Positions 25,947 through 33,874 of a stretch of 64,000 nucleotides of DNA are shown in pieces (the stretch's first letter is position 1; the number at the start of each line of letters is the position of its first letter). Position numbers and translations under genes: made by a program. Where the stretch lies: assembly GCA_018713055.1 (NCBI GenBank), contig DVFW01000024.1, positions 50,655-114,654 of the forward strand, written 5' to 3'. The stretch is from Scatavimonas merdigallinarum. Lineage in GTDB: Bacteria > Bacillota > Clostridia > Oscillospirales > Acutalibacteraceae. Below the pieces are notes generated by a model, which saw nothing but the letters and a program-made list of their open reading frames with translations, was not told where the DNA came from and did not search any database.

Positions 25947-27998
25947 TTAAAAAAGATTTTCAAACAGCGTAGCTATTTGAAATACAAATGCCGAAACAAA
26001 CCACGCCGCTGCAAGCTGGTATACAACTGCTAATATGGTCCATTTGGCGCTTGCCATTTCTCTTCTGATGGCAGACAGCGCCGCGACGCAGGGCGTATAC
26101 AGCAACACAAAAACCATAAAGGAAAAGGCCGAAAGCGGCGTAAAATCTGCAGCTGCAGCCATAGCTGAACCACCATACAATACCGCCATGGTGCTTACCA
26201 CCGATTCTTTTGCCACAAGCCCTGTCACCAGCGACACAGAGGCCTGCCAGTGGCCAAAGCCGCACAGAGTAAAAATTGGCGCTATAGCAATACCGGCGGC
26301 CGCAAGCATGCTCTGGGAACTGTCTGTTACCATGCGCATGGAAAAATCAAACGACTGTAAGAACCATATAAGAATACTTGCGCCCATAATCACAGTGCCT
26401 GCACGAATTAAAAAATCCTTTAAACGTTCCCATACATGCAGCCACAGGCTTTTTGGCGCGGGCATACGGTATGGAGGCAGCTCCATAACAAACGGCGCGC
26501 TTTGCCCTTTAAGCAGCGTATTTTTAAACAGCAGTGCAGTCAGCACCGCAATAAACATCCCTAAAAGATAGATCGCAAAGATAACAAGGAAGCTTGTATT
26601 TGGAAAAAAAGCCGATATAAAAAGCAGGTAAACCGGCATCTTTGCACTGCAGGACATAAACGGCGTGATCAGTATGGTCAACCGCTTATCTTTTTCATTT
26701 TCAAGCGTTCTGGTCCCAAGCACTGCCGGCACCGTACAGCCAAAGCCCATCAGCATAGGCACAAATGCTTTTCCAGAAAGACCAATCCCCCGCAGAAGCT
26801 TATCCATAATAAAAGCGGCCCGGGCCATATAGCCGCTGTCTTCCAATACGGAAAGCAGCGTAAATAAAAGCATAATCTGCGGTAAAAACGAAATAACCGA
26901 ACCCACGCCCGCGATAACCCCGTCCAAAAGCAGGCTTCGCGCCCAGGCAGATGCGCCCCATGCGGTTAAAAGGTTGCTCACAAAGCCGGAAAACACGTCT
27001 GTAATCAACCATTCCGCACCATCTTTTAAACAGGTCCCCAGCGGCCCAAAGGTAATAAAAAATACCGCCAGCATCAAAAGCAGAAACAGAGGAAGCGCAA
27101 GGTAGCGGTTGGTAACTACCTGATCTATTTTATCAGAAAATGTTACATACCCCTGCGGATGTCTTCTATGTACCGCTCTTTTACAAACCGCGCATATATA
27201 TTTATACCGTTCGTCTGCAATAATCATTTCTCGGTCAATATATTGCGTAGTTTCTATTTCGTTAATATGAAACTCTATATGGTCGCGCTGCTGCTTTGTA
27301 AAGTGATAGCGCGACCAGGTTACACTGTCCCCCTCAAACAGCTTAACCGCAATAAAGCGCCGGTGGCGCGGATCGGTTTGCTGTACCTCTTTAAGCGCGT
27401 CCTCAATGTCTGTAAGCACACTGTCCACACGTTCGGAATAAATATTTTTTACAGGCATGAAATCGTAGCGGTCTGCTACCTCCAGTGCGCGGGCAATCAA
27501 CTCCTCCATACCCTTTCCCCTGCTGGCTGAAATGGGAACAACCGGAATTGACAGCTCCTTTTCCAGAAGGGCGTAGTCAATCCGATCTCCTTCTTTTTCA
27601 AGCAGATCTACCATATTGAGCGCAAGGAGCATGGGCCTGCCCAGCTCTGCAAGCTGTGTAGTAAGGTACAGGTTGCGCTCCATATTGGTTGCATCTATTA
27701 TATTAATAATCACGTCCGGTTTATCGTGCAGTAAACAGTTTCTGGTGACAATTTCTTCCGGCGTATAGGGCGAAAGCGAATAAATCCCGGGCAAATCAAT
27801 GATACTGATATCCCTGTTTTTGTACTTAACCCTGCCCTCTTTTTTTTCCACCGTAACGCCCGGCCAGTTGCCTACATATTGGCTGGCGCCTGTAAGCTTA
27901 TTAAAAAGCGTTGTTTTTCCACAGTTCGGGTTCCCTGCAAGCGCAATTTTAACGGTTTTCTTTGCCGCTTTTGCCAAAGGTCGCAGCGTCTGTTCCAC
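25947..27998 (-). CDS. feoB: Ferrous iron transport protein B
   Basis: A 683-residue Fe(II) transporter. The N-terminal G domain has the G1 motif GNPNCGKTT (22-30), the switch region YVGNWPGVTVE, G3 DLPGIYSL and G4 NMVD. After a helical spacer come two Gate domains with membrane segments from about residue 290 to the end, with the core segment GFGCTVPAVLGTRTL. The start is GTG at 27998 behind GGGAGGG, 50 bases inside the end of feoA, so translation is probably coupled. Family members import Fe2+ under anoxic conditions. Confidence 0.96.
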   Translation of the reverse strand: MEQTLRPLAKAAKKTVKIALAGNPNCGKTTLFNKLTGASQYVGNWPGVTVEKKEGRVKYKNRDISIIDLPGIYSLSPYTPEEIVTRNCLLHDKPDVIINIIDATNMERNLYLTTQLAELGRPMLLALNMVDLLEKEGDRIDYALLEKELSIPVVPISASRGKGMEELIARALEVADRYDFMPVKNIYSERVDSVLTDIEDALKEVQQTDPRHRRFIAVKLFEGDSVTWSRYHFTKQQRDHIEFHINEIETTQYIDREMIIADERYKYICAVCKRAVHRRHPQGYVTFSDKIDQVVTNRYLALPLFLLLMLAVFFITFGPLGTCLKDGAEWLITDVFSGFVSNLLTAWGASAWARSLLLDGVIAGVGSVISFLPQIMLLFTLLSVLEDSGYMARAAFIMDKLLRGIGLSGKAFVPMLMGFGCTVPAVLGTRTLENEKDKRLTILITPFMSCSAKMPVYLLFISAFFPNTSFLVIFAIYLLGMFIAVLTALLFKNTLLKGQSAPFVMELPPYRMPAPKSLWLHVWERLKDFLIRAGTVIMGASILIWFLQSFDFSMRMVTDSSQSMLAAAGIAIAPIFTLCGFGHWQASVSLVTGLVAKESVVSTMAVLYGGSAMAAAADFTPLSAFSFMVFVLLYTPCVAALSAIRREMASAKWTILAVVYQLAAAWFVSAFVFQIATLFENLF

Positions 27999-28245
27999 CA
28001 GTGTCCCTCCCTTTTGCAGATTCCACCTGTACCGTAATTTCTTTTGCCTCGGAACGCCGGATGCTCAGTTCATATCCTCTTACGTTGATCTCGATCGGGT
28101 CGCCAAAGGGCGCTGCCTTGCGCATAATAATCACCGCACCAGGCGTAATGCCCATATCAATGATTCTTCTGCGCAGCGCGCCCTTTCCGCCAATGCTTAC
28201 AACGGTTGCCTTTTGCCCTATTTTGAGCTCGTTTACGGTTTTCAT
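27949..28245 (-). CDS. feoA: Ferrous iron transport protein A
   Basis: A 98-residue SH3-like protein: TVNELKIGQKATVVSIGG, RRIIDMGITPGAVIIM and PFGDPIEINVRGYELSIRR are the FeoA-family strands. It assists FeoB. The ATG at 28245 is preferred on family alignment; an upstream in-frame GTG (28284) would add 13 residues of unrelated sequence. The ribosome site is weak. Its last 50 bases overlap feoB, a longer overlap than usual. Confidence 0.93.
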   Translation of the reverse strand: MKTVNELKIGQKATVVSIGGKGALRRRIIDMGITPGAVIIMRKAAPFGDPIEINVRGYELSIRRSEAKEITVQVESAKGRDTGGTDAATFGKSGKENR

Positions 28246-28344
28246 CAAATTTTCGCACTCTTTTCTGTACCCCGAGCAGCGCACAAAATGACAGATGCAA
28301 ATCCTTCCATATAAGCCTGCTCTACAACAATTTTTTCTGCATCA

Positions 28345-28373
28345 AGCATAGCACACGCCGTTGCTTGTGTCAA
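28345..28373 (-). promoter_or_regulatory. Promoter of the feo operon
   Basis: Minus strand TTGACA (28368-28373), 17-base spacer, TATGCT (28345-28350). About 93 bases of leader precede feoA. I did not recognise a Fur-type 19-mer palindrome. Confidence 0.65.
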
Positions 28374-28528
28374 CAAAACAACTATATGCTTTTCCCCTGC
28401 AAAAACGCATAAAACCTGGACAACAGTACATTGTATGCCTGTCTCTGCCGGGATTATGCCCGCTTGTCTTCTTTGTCTGTCCCATATGCATCTCTATGCA
28501 AATGTACACAAAATTCTTTTTCGAACAG

Positions 28529-28558
28529 TTGCAATATTCTGTTATTTTATGCTATGAT
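28529..28558 (+). promoter_or_regulatory. Promoter of the sensory-hydrogenase operon
   Basis: TTGCAA (28529-28534), 18-base spacer, extended -10 TGC-TATGAT (TATGAT at 28553-28558), 52 bases before the first gene. The rest of 28374-28528 shows no gene. Confidence 0.6.
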
Positions 28559-28610
28559 AAAAGTGCTTATAGCAATATGCAAGCGAATTTTTAGTCGGGA
28601 GGCTTATAAT

Positions 28611-28961
28611 ATGGTAGTAAACGATATTATTAAAATTCTGGACGCAAAGGTCATAATCGAGGGAGACCTAGAGGCGGAGGTAAAAACTGCCTGCGGAAGC
28701 GATATGATGAGCGACGTGCTGGCGTTTGTCAAGGATCAGTCCGTCCTTTTGACCGGGCTTGTCAATCCACAGGTTGTACGCACCGCTGAAATGATGGATA
28801 TGGTCTGTATTATATTTGTCCGTGGAAAAACACCGGACCAAACGATCATCGACCTTGCAAAGCGCAGAGGTATTACCCTGATCAACACACGTTACCGGAT
28901 GTTTACCGCGTGCGGCATGCTGTATGCAAACGGCCTGCGGGGAGGTTGTGAAAACGAATGA
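28611..28961 (+). CDS. DRTGG domain-containing protein, first copy
   Basis: A 116-residue alpha/beta protein resembling the stand-alone DRTGG-domain family that sits beside [FeFe] hydrogenase genes in Clostridia. DRTGG domains also occur in phosphotransacetylases and are thought to bind regulatory ligands. Visible family-like strands are DAKVIIEGDLEAEV, SVLLTGLVNPQVVRTAEMMDMVCIIFVRG and GITLINTRYRMFTACGMLY. It begins behind TCGGGAGG and its stop overlaps the next start (ATGA), so the genes are translationally coupled. Ligand unknown. Confidence 0.78.
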   Translation: MVVNDIIKILDAKVIIEGDLEAEVKTACGSDMMSDVLAFVKDQSVLLTGLVNPQVVRTAEMMDMVCIIFVRGKTPDQTIIDLAKRRGITLINTRYRMFTACGMLYANGLRGGCENE

Positions 28962-29383
28962 GCGTAATCAACCTTACATATGACGTGCCGGGCGACGATT
29001 TTACAAGGGCCGGCGAAGCCTCCGGCGCTGTAAAACGAAGCCTCAAACGTCTTGGTTATAATCAGGATGCAATCCGCCGTGTTGCCATTGCCATGTATGA
29101 AGCGGAAATCAATATGGTTATCCATGCAGGCGGCGGAAAGATCGACGTGGAAATTTATCCCGACAGGGTCGACGTAAAGCTGACTGATCACGGGCCCGGG
29201 ATCCCGGATGTAGAAAAGGCCATGCAGGAAGGGTATTCTACTGCGCCTGACAACGTGCGCAACCTTGGGTTCGGCGCCGGCATGGGCCTGCCGAATATAA
29301 AGAAATATACAGATGAAATGCAGATTGACACCCAAATAGGGCGAGGTACAACCATGTATCTTTCCGTTCATGTCAATCAGTAA
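28958..29383 (+). CDS. SpoIIAB/RsbW-like ATP-binding protein
   Basis: A 141-residue stand-alone HATPase_c domain. The N box is in VAIAMYEAEINMVIHAGGG, the G1 box is DHGPGIPD and the G2 box is FGAGMGLPNIKK. There is no dimerisation/phosphoacceptor histidine domain, so it is of the anti-sigma/serine kinase type (SpoIIAB, RsbW) rather than a two-component kinase. ATGA overlap with the DRTGG gene upstream. No sigma factor or anti-anti-sigma gene is in the operon, so its target, perhaps the neighbouring hydrogenase-like protein, is unknown. Confidence 0.88.
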   Translation: MSVINLTYDVPGDDFTRAGEASGAVKRSLKRLGYNQDAIRRVAIAMYEAEINMVIHAGGGKIDVEIYPDRVDVKLTDHGPGIPDVEKAMQEGYSTAPDNVRNLGFGAGMGLPNIKKYTDEMQIDTQIGRGTTMYLSVHVNQ

Positions 29384-29421
29384 AGAAAAGGGATCGAAAT
29401 TCTATTGGAGGGGGGATCGTT

Positions 29422-30753
29422 ATGCCCGCATATTTTCATTCCGTTACACTGGATAAAGACAAATGCTGCGGCTGCACAAACTGTATAAAACGCTGCCCCA
29501 CGGAAGCAATTCGCGTGCGCGGCGGAAAGGCGCAGATTATATCGGAGCGCTGCATAGACTGTGGTGAATGTATACGCGTGTGTCCGCACCATGCCAAGCG
29601 CGCACAGTCGGCAAATTTGTCGGAGCTTTCAAACTGGGCGTATACCATTGCAATACCGGCGCCCGCCCTCTTTGGCCAATTTAAAAACCTGGATGATATC
29701 GATATTGTTTTAAGCGGCCTGAAAAAAATGGGCTTTGACAGCGTATATGAGGTCGCACGCGGGGCCGAACTGGTGTCGGAGGCAACAAGACAGCTAATGC
29801 ACGACGGTAAGCTAAAAACACCGGTGATCAGTTCGGCATGTCCGGCTGTTGTCCGCCTGATCCGGCTGCGTTTTCCCGATCTGATTGACAAGGTACTGCC
29901 GCTCAACGCGCCCATGGAGGTTGCCGCCAGGCTTGCCAAGGAGCAGGCTAAACAAGAAACCGGCCTGCCGCTGGACCGGATTGGCGCGTTTTTTCTTACA
30001 CCATGTCCTGCAAAGGTTACGGATGTAAAGAATCCAACCGGCCAAGAAACATCCTGGGTAGACGGCGCCATCGCTATCAGCCGCATATACCCTATGCTGA
30101 CAGAGGCAATGGATAAACTGAAACCGGAAGAAATCAGCTCCACTGCCTGCTCCGGCATTATTGGGGTCAGTTGGGCTTCTTCAGGTGGAGAGGCCGTGGC
30201 GACATTAAATGAAAAATATCTTGCAGCCGACGGGATAGAAAATGTAATTCGCGTGCTTGAAGAGCTTGAAGATCAGCGTATTAACGATGTGGATTTTCTG
30301 GAACTTAACGCCTGTTCGGGCGGCTGCGTCGGCGGCGTACTGAACGTAGAAAACGCATATGTGGCCCAGGCGCGTATCCAGCGCCTGCGCAAATATCTGC
30401 CTGTCTCACAGAATCATCTGGAAGGTAGCGTCCCGGATACAATGCGCTGGAAAAAGGCGCTGGAGTATTCCAACGTTTTAAATTTAAGCAACGATTTGGA
30501 GCAGGCCATGCAAATGATGACACGCATGGATGAAATTCTTTTGCAACTGCCGGGTTTGGACTGCGGAAGCTGCGGCGCCCCCTCCTGCCGTGCGATGGCA
30601 GAGGACGTCGTTAAAGGGCTTGCCAAGGAAACAGATTGTATTTTTATTCTGCGCGAACAGGTACGCAATGTAGCCGACACGCTTTCGCTGATGGGCAGCG
30701 GCTTTATTGCAGACAGAAAGAACAAGGAGCATAAAGGAGATGACCAGAATTGA
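29422..30753 (+). CDS. Putative sensory-type [FeFe] hydrogenase homologue (group C/D-like)
   Basis: A 443-residue iron-sulphur protein. Residues 15-54 hold two [4Fe-4S] ferredoxin motifs (from CCGCTNCIKRCP and CIDCGECIRVCP). Residues about 72-330 are an H-cluster domain with altered loops: SSACPA (C140), TPCPAK (C195) and ACSGGCVGG (C298, C302). Residues 379-410 carry another Fe-S motif (C381, C384, C389, C406; CGSCGAPSC). Catalytic enzymes show TSC(C/S)P, MPCTAKK and CPGGCxNGGGQ instead. There is no PAS domain, unlike group C HydS proteins, so group D is the closest known type. Context with ATPase, DRTGG and PHP proteins argues for H2 or redox sensing. Confidence 0.82.
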   Translation: MPAYFHSVTLDKDKCCGCTNCIKRCPTEAIRVRGGKAQIISERCIDCGECIRVCPHHAKRAQSANLSELSNWAYTIAIPAPALFGQFKNLDDIDIVLSGLKKMGFDSVYEVARGAELVSEATRQLMHDGKLKTPVISSACPAVVRLIRLRFPDLIDKVLPLNAPMEVAARLAKEQAKQETGLPLDRIGAFFLTPCPAKVTDVKNPTGQETSWVDGAIAISRIYPMLTEAMDKLKPEEISSTACSGIIGVSWASSGGEAVATLNEKYLAADGIENVIRVLEELEDQRINDVDFLELNACSGGCVGGVLNVENAYVAQARIQRLRKYLPVSQNHLEGSVPDTMRWKKALEYSNVLNLSNDLEQAMQMMTRMDEILLQLPGLDCGSCGAPSCRAMAEDVVKGLAKETDCIFILREQVRNVADTLSLMGSGFIADRKNKEHKGDDQN

Positions 30754-31094
30754 CCGTGCGGGATCTTGCTGAAAAGCTGCAGTTAAAAATACTGGCAGGG
30801 GAAGCTGCCGCAGACAGGCAGGTTCAGGGTTGCTATACCGGCGACCTGCTAAGCTGGGTAATGGGACGCGCGCAGGAGGGCGACGCATGGCTGACCGTGA
30901 TGGGGAATATCAATGCAATTGCCGTTGCTGCCCTTGCCGATACGGCCTGTATCATTTTAACGGAAAATGCGCCTTTAGACGAGGCTGCAAAACAAAAGGC
31001 TCAACAGCAGCAAATAGCCGTTTTACAGACAAAAGAAAACAGCTATCATACCGCTGTACATATTTATAAGCTGCTTGGGGATGGCAGCGAATGA
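30750..31094 (+). CDS. DRTGG-like protein, second copy
   Basis: A 114-residue protein with the plan of the first DRTGG protein: VRDLAEKLQLKILAGE at the N-terminus, then GCYTGDLLSWVMGRAQEGDAWLTV and ADTACIILTENAPLDE. It is diverged from the 28611 gene but plausibly the same fold. The start is TTG at 30750, ten bases after AAAGGAG and overlapping the stop of the hydrogenase homologue (TTGA). The 3' end overlaps the PHP gene start by ATGA. Paired DRTGG genes around this type of hydrogenase are seen in other Clostridia. Confidence 0.72.
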   Translation: MTVRDLAEKLQLKILAGEAAADRQVQGCYTGDLLSWVMGRAQEGDAWLTVMGNINAIAVAALADTACIILTENAPLDEAAKQKAQQQQIAVLQTKENSYHTAVHIYKLLGDGSE

Positions 31095-31822
31095 AAGCTT
31101 ATTACGACCTGCATATTCACTCATGCCTTTCCCCCTGCGGGGATAAAGACATGACGCCGTATAATATAGCCGGTATGGCAAAACTGTGCGGCCTGGATAC
31201 CATTGCCCTTACCGACCACAACAGCTGTAAAAACTGCCCTGCTTTCCTGCAGGCTGCACAGCAGTACGGACTTTGCGGCGTTGCCGGTATGGAACTTTGC
31301 ACATCGGAAGAAATTCATGTTGTATGCCTCTTTCCCACGCTTGCACAGGCAATGCGTTTTGACAGCTATGTCTATGCCCACATCATGGACATTCAAAACC
31401 GCGAAGATATTTACGGGGCACAGATAATTCTGGATGAACAGGACCAGCCTGCCGGAAGGGAAGAAAAACTTTTGCTGACTGCCACAGATATCAGTATAAG
31501 CGGCCTGCGCGCACTGGTAGACACATTTGGCGGCGTATGCTTTCCTGCGCACATTGACCGCGACAGCTACAGCGTACTTGCATCATTGGGAGAGATTCCC
31601 CCCGAAGAAGCATACACCTGTGTGGAAATTACAGAAAAAGGCGATATCAGCGCCTTACAGGCGCAACACACCAGACTTACGGATATGATCCTGCTCAAAA
31701 ACAGTGATGCACATTATCTGGAAAACATTGCAGCAAAGGCAGCCTGGCTAGAACTTCCGGAACGTTCCCCGGCTGCACTGGTTTCCGCGTTAAAAAATGG
31801 CTCTATACACTGGGGACGGTAA
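31091..31822 (+). CDS. PHP-domain protein of the hydrogenase locus
   Basis: A 243-residue PHP metal-dependent hydrolase. Metal ligands are visible in DLHIHSCLSPCGDKDMTP, IALTDHNSC, GVAGMELCT, CFPAHIDRD and NSDAHYLEN. Unusually Cys-rich near the N-terminus (about residues 12-16 and 41-45). PHP proteins are phosphoesterases acting on small phosphates or nucleic acids. It closes the sensory-type operon by ATGA overlap, so a nucleotide or phosphoprotein signal downstream of the HATPase is conceivable, though this is inference. Confidence 0.85.
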   Translation: MKAYYDLHIHSCLSPCGDKDMTPYNIAGMAKLCGLDTIALTDHNSCKNCPAFLQAAQQYGLCGVAGMELCTSEEIHVVCLFPTLAQAMRFDSYVYAHIMDIQNREDIYGAQIILDEQDQPAGREEKLLLTATDISISGLRALVDTFGGVCFPAHIDRDSYSVLASLGEIPPEEAYTCVEITEKGDISALQAQHTRLTDMILLKNSDAHYLENIAAKAAWLELPERSPAALVSALKNGSIHWGR

Positions 31823-32129
31823 TCCCAATTTACACAGGCGTATGTTGCGCCAACACCGCACGCATCTGTGCTCATGTCAATATAATTCTGAACAGCGCGG
31901 CGTTCAGCCAGCAGCTGCAGGTAACTTCGGTAAAAGGAACAGACGATGTAAATTTGGACGGCGTTGTCAACGTAAAGGATGTTTTAACGCTGTAAAAAAC
32001 CTTGTGCGCTCCATACATTTCACACAGGAACAACCGCTTCAGGCGGATACAAACGGCGGCAATACTCTTACGCTGGACGACGTTCTCCTGATACAAAAAA
32101 TGATTGCACACAGTATTGCTCCATTATAA
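31823..32129 (+). pseudogene. Frameshifted dockerin type I remnant
   Basis: Two dockerin half-repeats in different frames. The first, GTDDVNLDGVVNVKDVLTL, ends at TAA 31993-31995. One base shift later the second half continues as KNLVRSI and then ADTNGGNTLTLDDVLLIQKMIAH, ending at 32129. Both show the DxNxDG/xxxxDxxxL calcium-loop pattern. Inserting one base just before the A-run at 31994-31999 would join them. There is no recognisable enzyme domain, signal peptide or ribosome site before it, so this is a fragment of a secreted dockerin protein, not an intact gene. A sequencing error at the A-run could explain the shift but not the missing front part. Confidence 0.65.
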
Positions 32130-32170
32130 TTAAAAACGCATATTGTGGTTTTAAAACATATCTATTTTTC

Positions 32171-32204
32171 AAACAGGGCTGGCACCAAGCCCTGTTTTCT
32201 TTTT
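32171..32204 (+). terminator. Terminator between the two hydrogenase operons
   Basis: Stem AAACAGGGCT (32171-32180) with AGCCCTGTTT (32188-32197), then TCTTTTTC. It separates the sensory-type operon and dockerin remnant from hydC. The sequence from 32205 to 32335 is AT-rich and shows no gene. Confidence 0.8.
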
Positions 32205-32335
32205 CATAAACCGTGTATACAGAATTTTTTTAGGCTGTTTTTTGTATATATTCTATAGTAATTTTTGCTTGTTTTTTCTACTAAAATGTTTACAGGTATT
32301 TTTCCTGTCTCTTCGGGATTTTGTAAAAGAAAAAC

Positions 32336-32364
32336 TGGACTTTTTCGACGAATTATAGTATTAT
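32336..32364 (+). promoter_or_regulatory. Promoter of the HydABC operon
   Basis: TGGACT (32336-32341), 17-base spacer, TATTAT (32359-32364), 72 bases upstream of hydC. No clear Rex-type palindrome was found. Confidence 0.5.
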
Positions 32365-32435
32365 TAACCTATGTGGCGATATGGACTTATCCTCATAAAT
32401 CTAAGCATGATTTTAAATTGCAGGGAGGAAGAAAT

Positions 32436-32933
32436 ATGCAAAAAAAAATCAGCACAAATCCTTTTTCAGGCACGCCTGAACAGGAGGCAAGGCTGAAGGA
32501 AATTATTCAAAAACATAAGGACGACCCAGGCGCGATCATGCCCGTTCTTCAGGAAGCACAGGAAGTGTATGGTTATCTGCCGATTGAAGTACAGACTATG
32601 ATTGCAGAGGGCCTGCAGGTCCCACTGGAAGAGGTATACGGGGTTTCTACTTTTTATTCGCAGTTTTCTCTTACTCCAAAGGGCGAATACAATATCTCTG
32701 TATGTCTTGGCACGGCCTGCTATGTAAAAGGGGCCGGTAAAATTATTGAAAAGATCACCGAAAAGCTGGGAATTGAACCGGAAGAATGTACAAAAGACGG
32801 CAGATTTTCGCTTACTGCATGCCGCTGCATCGGCGCTTGCGGCCTGGCGCCCGTTCTTACTATTAACGATGAAGTATACGGGCGTCTGGCACCTGAGGAT
32901 ATGGACGAAATCTTAGCCAAATACATGAACTGA
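32436..32933 (+). CDS. hydC: HydC/NuoE-like [2Fe-2S] subunit of the bifurcating hydrogenase
   Basis: A 165-residue thioredoxin-like ferredoxin of the complex I 24-kDa family. The [2Fe-2S] ligands are C90 and C95 (CLGTAC) and C131 and C135 (CIGAC). The upstream helical segment DPGAIMPVLQEAQEVYGYLP is the NuoE signature. With HydB and HydA it forms the ferredoxin- and NAD-dependent electron-bifurcating hydrogenase type known from Thermotoga and Clostridia. The ATG at 36 of the segment 32401-32440 follows CAGGGAGG; upstream in-frame sequence is non-coding in character. Confidence 0.93.
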   Translation: MQKKISTNPFSGTPEQEARLKEIIQKHKDDPGAIMPVLQEAQEVYGYLPIEVQTMIAEGLQVPLEEVYGVSTFYSQFSLTPKGEYNISVCLGTACYVKGAGKIIEKITEKLGIEPEECTKDGRFSLTACRCIGACGLAPVLTINDEVYGRLAPEDMDEILAKYMN

Positions 32934-32935
32934 AT

Positions 32936-33508
32936 ATGCGCGAGCTTTCATTAAATGTAATGGATATTGCGCAAAATTCCATTACGGCGGATGCAAGCCT
33001 TATAGAAATTACCGTTTCAGAAGATACGCACGCGCAGACACTTGTGATAAAAATTAAGGACAATGGAAAAGGGATGACTGCACAGCAGACGCAACAAGTG
33101 CTGGATCCGTTTTATACCACACGCACCACACGGAAGGTTGGACTTGGCATACCGCTTTTTAAAATGGCGGCGGAGCAGACAGGCGGAAACCTTACCATTG
33201 TATCGCACAAGGGTGCAGGCACAACCGTAAACGCGGTATTTCATACCGGGCATGTGGATATGACCCCGTTGGGTGACATCAATTCGACAATCAGTATTTT
33301 GATTCGCTGCAACCCGGATATTGATTTTTGTTTTATACATAAAGCAGACAATGCCCAATTTATGCTGGACACCCGGCAGCTTCGTGAGATTTTGGGACCG
33401 GATGTAGCGCTTGATACCCCGGATGTAATGGAATGGGTAAACGGTTTTTTAGCAGAACAAACACAAATATTATACGGAGGTGCAACACCAGATGAAATCA
33501 CTGGCTGA
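32936..33508 (+). CDS. HATPase-domain protein within the HydABC operon
   Basis: A 190-residue protein with an HATPase_c domain in the first 110 residues: N box LSLNVMDIAQNSITADAS, G1 DNGKGMT, G2 GLGIPLFKMAAEQTGG and GAGTTVNAVF. Residues 110-190 form a separate C-terminal part with SILIRCNPDIDFCFIHKA. It starts two bases after hydC and its end overlaps the next gene. Such ATPases recur between hydC and hydB in Clostridia and are annotated as histidine-kinase-like, but no phosphoacceptor domain is present. A role in assembly or control of HydABC is inferred from position. Confidence 0.85.
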   Translation: MRELSLNVMDIAQNSITADASLIEITVSEDTHAQTLVIKIKDNGKGMTAQQTQQVLDPFYTTRTTRKVGLGIPLFKMAAEQTGGNLTIVSHKGAGTTVNAVFHTGHVDMTPLGDINSTISILIRCNPDIDFCFIHKADNAQFMLDTRQLREILGPDVALDTPDVMEWVNGFLAEQTQILYGGATPDEITG

Positions 33509-33860
33509 ATTACAGGCTATCAGAGATAAAGCAAAAGCACAGCTCAACATCAGAGAAGAAAACCCCAATGCAATACGCGTTTTGGTCGGCATGGCAACCT
33601 GCGGCATTGCTGCCGGGGCAAGGCCCGTTTTAACCGCATTTGTAGACGAGGTTGCAAAGCGCGGCCTTACAAACGTAACCGTTACACAGACCGGATGCAT
33701 TGGCATTTGCCAGTTTGAACCGGTTGTGGAAGTGGAGATTCCCGGGCAGGACAAGGTGACTTATGTAAAAATGACCGCTGAAAAGGCGGTTCGGGTTGTA
33801 AACGACCATATTGTCAATCATAATGTTGTGGCCGAATATACCATCGGTGCAAATTCATAA
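33492..33860 (+). CDS. Thioredoxin-like [2Fe-2S] ferredoxin domain protein
   Basis: A 122-residue protein with the thioredoxin-like [2Fe-2S] fold: VLVGMATCGIAAGARPV holds the first cysteine and QTGCIGICQFEPVVEV the second group. It resembles the N-terminal module of HydB, whose gene follows. The GGAGGT site is at 33476-33481, so the ATG at 33492 is the start. A small electron carrier or assembly partner of the hydrogenase, inferred from context. Overlaps the HATPase gene by 17 bases. Confidence 0.85.
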   Translation: MKSLAELQAIRDKAKAQLNIREENPNAIRVLVGMATCGIAAGARPVLTAFVDEVAKRGLTNVTVTQTGCIGICQFEPVVEVEIPGQDKVTYVKMTAEKAVRVVNDHIVNHNVVAEYTIGANS

Positions 33861-33874
33861 AAGGAGGCGGCAAA

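Noticed and set aside
31121..31552. Minus-strand open frame inside the PHP gene
   Set aside because: Entirely opposite a gene with clear metal-binding motifs and operon overlaps; no promoter or ribosome site.
32292..32308. Small ACAGG/CCTGT hairpin before hydC, considered as a Rex or other operator
   Set aside because: Only five base pairs and it does not resemble the Rex consensus; no support beyond chance.
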